From NCBI GenBank assembly GCA_030040235.1, contig JASHUC010000001.1, positions 1-7,057 on the forward strand: a stretch of 7,057 nucleotides of DNA, given 5' to 3'. The DNA is from Gammaproteobacteria bacterium (lineage in GTDB: Bacteria; Pseudomonadota; Gammaproteobacteria; Steroidobacterales; Steroidobacteraceae). The number at the start of each line of letters is the position of its first letter. Position 1 is the stretch's first letter. Shown here piece after piece: positions 5,412 to 7,057 of this stretch. The notes beneath the pieces are model-generated. The model did not search any database. It had not been told where the DNA came from and saw only the letters and a list, made by a program, of their open reading frames with translations. The translations under genes were made by a program, and so were the position numbers.

Positions 5412-6086
5412 ATGGCAAGTCTCGTCTCGTTCAGCTCCGTGACCAAGGGCTACGTGCGCAACAGGGAGCGCATCGAGGTCCTCGAAAACATCAATCTTCA
5501 GATTGAAGCGGGTGAGTTCGTCGTGCTGATGGGACCGTCTGGCTCCGGAAAGACGACACTGCTGAACCTCATCGGCGGACTCAGCAGGTCTGACGCTGGC
5601 GACGTGAACGTTGCGGGAGAGAACCTGAACCGCCTCTCGACCGATGAGCTCGCGGACTGGCGCAGCGAGCACGTCGGCTTCATCTTTCAGTTCTACTACC
5701 TGCTGCCGGCGCTCTCGGCTGAGCGCAATGTAGAGGTGGCTTTGTTCCTGAAGCCTCTGTCGGCCGCTCAGCGCGGCGCGCGGGTGCGGGCCGCTCTTGA
5801 ACTTGTCGGTCTGGCGGATCGCGCCAAACACAAGCCTTCGGAGTTGTCCGGGGGACAGCAGCAGCGCGTAGCGATTGCCCGCGCGATTGTTGCCGACCCT
5901 ACGCTGCTGATCTGCGATGAGCCCACCGGCGATCTGGATCGGGCGGCCTCCGCATCCATACTGGAGTTGCTGCAGATTCTCAATCGGGAACAGCACAAGA
6001 CGATTGCCATGGTCACGCACGACCCGTGGGCCGCCGGGTACGCGAGCCGCGTTCTGCACCTCGACAAGGGCAGATTGTCGGCTTGA
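5412..6086 (+). CDS. ABC transporter ATPase, LolD/MacB type
   Basis: This is the cytoplasmic ATP-hydrolysing subunit of an ABC machine. It is 224 residues, typical for the LolD/MacB/FtsE group. All motifs are present: Walker A GPSGSGKTT at residues 41-49, Q-loop Gln93 in FIFQFYYLLP, signature LSGGQQQR at 145-152, Walker B LLICDEP with catalytic Glu170, D-loop GDLD at 173-176, and the switch His203 in VTHDP. The FQF-x-x-LLP-L-S-A-x-x-N-V-E segment is characteristic of this group, which powers lipoprotein release, macrolide or peptide export, or cell-division signalling rather than import. ATG 5412 follows a G-rich ribosome binding site. The stop TGA 6084-6086 overlaps the TTG start of the permease, so the two are made together. 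Substrate unknown. Confidence 0.95.
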   Translation: MASLVSFSSVTKGYVRNRERIEVLENINLQIEAGEFVVLMGPSGSGKTTLLNLIGGLSRSDAGDVNVAGENLNRLSTDELADWRSEHVGFIFQFYYLLPALSAERNVEVALFLKPLSAAQRGARVRAALELVGLADRAKHKPSELSGGQQQRVAIARAIVADPTLLICDEPTGDLDRAASASILELLQILNREQHKTIAMVTHDPWAAGYASRVLHLDKGRLSA

Positions 6087-7057
6087 AGACGCTGGTTCTC
6101 GTGTGGGCGGCATTGCGGCGCAGGCCCGCAGGAACCCTCCTGACCCTTCTGGCAGCCACCGCAGGGTTCACTCTCTTCGGACTGATGATAGGGCTCTTCG
6201 AGATGCGCCAGCGGATGGTGAACCAGGCGCGCGCAGATCAGCTCTATGTAGAGTCACGTGGCCTCATCGAGCCCGGTGCGCCCTATCTGGGCCTGCCCAT
6301 CTCCGTCGGTCGGCAGCTCGAACGCATGGACGGCGTGGTCGCGGTCGGCCGTTTCAAGTGGCTCGGGGGCTATCGGCGCGGACCTGACGATCCCATCGGA
6401 ATTTTCATGGTCGGTCAGGGCATGCGGGACGCGCGACCCGAAGAGCCTATCACGCCGGCACAATGGGATCAGTTGATTGCGATGCCGGATGGTGTGCTCG
6501 TGACCCGAGCCCACGCCAAGAGGCTCGGCCTGAGTGTCGGCGATCGATTTCCGGTCACTTCGACGCCCGGTCTGCGCGCCGACGGGAATCGGACCTGGAC
6601 ATTCGAGGTCCTCGCGATCGTTGCCGAGGACCCTACGTGGGAGGACGGCGTGATCATCGGCAACGCGTCCTATATGGAGAATGCGGCGCCCGCTGGGACC
6701 GCTGCGTGGGGATACTCCTTCATGGTACGCACCAAGGCCCGCGCGCGAGCGGAGGCAGTCGGTCGCGCAATCGATGAGCACTTCGCGAACTCGGCGACGC
6801 CCACTTATTCGATCACGGCGCAGGGGGATCGAGCCTCGCTCGTCAAGGACAACGTGACCAAAACCGGCATGATGCTGGGTACGGCGGGCGCGGGACTCTT
6901 CATGATCCTGTTTCTCATCGCCAACGCTGTTGCCCGCTCGGTACAGGAGCGCATGCCCGAGTTCGCGATCCTGCACACACTGGGCTTCCGCAGGACCTAC
7001 CTCAGCCGGCTCGTCTTTCTCGAAGCGGCTTTCCCGTATCTCATCGGGGGGATCCTC
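6083..7057 (+). CDS. FtsX/MacB-type ABC permease, 3' partial
   Basis: This inner-membrane partner of the preceding ATPase is open through 325 codons to the right edge. The start TTG 6083-6085 overlaps the ATPase stop (TTGA), and the first residues (LKTLVLVWAALRRRPAGT) are a normal positively charged cytoplasmic lead-in. A first membrane helix spans about residues 17-38. A long periplasmic domain follows (about 40-260), with the MacB-PCD-like pattern VLVTRAHAKRLGLSVGDRF, then FEVLAIVAED. The second helix (about 263-283, TAGAGLFMILFLIANAVA) leads into VQERMPEFAILHTLGFRR, the conserved cytoplasmic E-x-x-x-L-x-x-L-G-F coupling segment of FtsX proteins. The third helix begins near 307. About 60 or more residues should lie beyond the edge. 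It may export a small molecule or peptide with a membrane-fusion protein, or act as a mechanotransmitter. Confidence 0.92.
   Translation, partial: MKTLVLVWAALRRRPAGTLLTLLAATAGFTLFGLMIGLFEMRQRMVNQARADQLYVESRGLIEPGAPYLGLPISVGRQLERMDGVVAVGRFKWLGGYRRGPDDPIGIFMVGQGMRDARPEEPITPAQWDQLIAMPDGVLVTRAHAKRLGLSVGDRFPVTSTPGLRADGNRTWTFEVLAIVAEDPTWEDGVIIGNASYMENAAPAGTAAWGYSFMVRTKARARAEAVGRAIDEHFANSATPTYSITAQGDRASLVKDNVTKTGMMLGTAGAGLFMILFLIANAVARSVQERMPEFAILHTLGFRRTYLSRLVFLEAAFPYLIGGIL

Noticed and set aside
5198..5442. Three overlapping plus-strand open frames before the ABC operon
   Set aside because: All three frames are open at once, none has family character, and they run into the ATPase start.
5331..6113. 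260-codon minus-strand open frame
   Set aside because: It is antisense to the ABC ATPase, which has every family motif.
6254..6976. 240-codon minus-strand open frame
   Set aside because: It is antisense to the permease; the Arg/Asp/Gly-rich translation is a typical GC-rich shadow.
1..7057. CRISPR array, tRNA or rRNA genes
   Set aside because: No regularly spaced repeats of suitable length and no recognisable tRNA or rRNA sequence were seen on either strand.

Overview
The window is a GC-rich (roughly 60%) stretch of a Proteobacterium. Codon use, the Phd/VapC pair, the periplasm-directed proteins and the MacB/LolD-type ABC system suggest a soil or environmental gammaproteobacterium of the Xanthomonadales/Steroidobacter kind. 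That placement is an impression from protein style, not a search result. The region looks like an accessory, recombination-worn segment: six readable genes are separated by broken gene pieces and sequence with no supported gene.

Left part (1-2800). A Fic-domain protein with an N-terminal winged-helix module enters from the left edge without its start. Its core motif carries Gln where the catalytic His of Fic AMP-transferases should be. A 736-bp stretch without an intact gene follows. It holds a chimeric relic on the minus strand (a short basic ORF joined to an AbiEii-like nucleotidyltransferase piece) and a cluster of short repeats that may be an insertion-sequence end. Next is a complete Phd/YefM-VapC toxin-antitoxin operon on the minus strand, with a 4-bp GTGA overlap, a good -10 box and three tandem 9-bp repeats over the promoter.

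Middle (2800-5411). A plus-strand gene encodes an exported 149-residue protein resembling only the N-terminus of S9-type peptidases or lasso-peptide isopeptidases. After it comes a cluster of three remains of the serine beta-lactamase/penicillin-binding superfamily: a class C-like serine hydrolase piece (minus), a frameshifted class A beta-lactamase C-terminal half with a readable K-T-G motif (minus), and a C-terminal domain of the kind that follows serine hydrolases (plus). Among them sits one intact minus-strand gene for a secreted protein of unknown function with a strong ribosome binding site. A 337-bp stretch with no supported gene leads to the last operon.

Right part (5412-7057). An ABC ATPase of the LolD/MacB type is followed, with a TTGA stop/start overlap, by an FtsX/MacB-type permease that runs off the right edge. 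Together they form an inner-membrane ABC machine that uses ATP hydrolysis to move a periplasmic domain; the substrate cannot be told from the window.

I see no convincing new multi-gene system. The most useful observations are the non-canonical Fic motif, the promoter-overlapping repeats of the toxin-antitoxin operon and the cluster of decayed beta-lactamase-superfamily fragments, none of which shows as an ordinary open reading frame.
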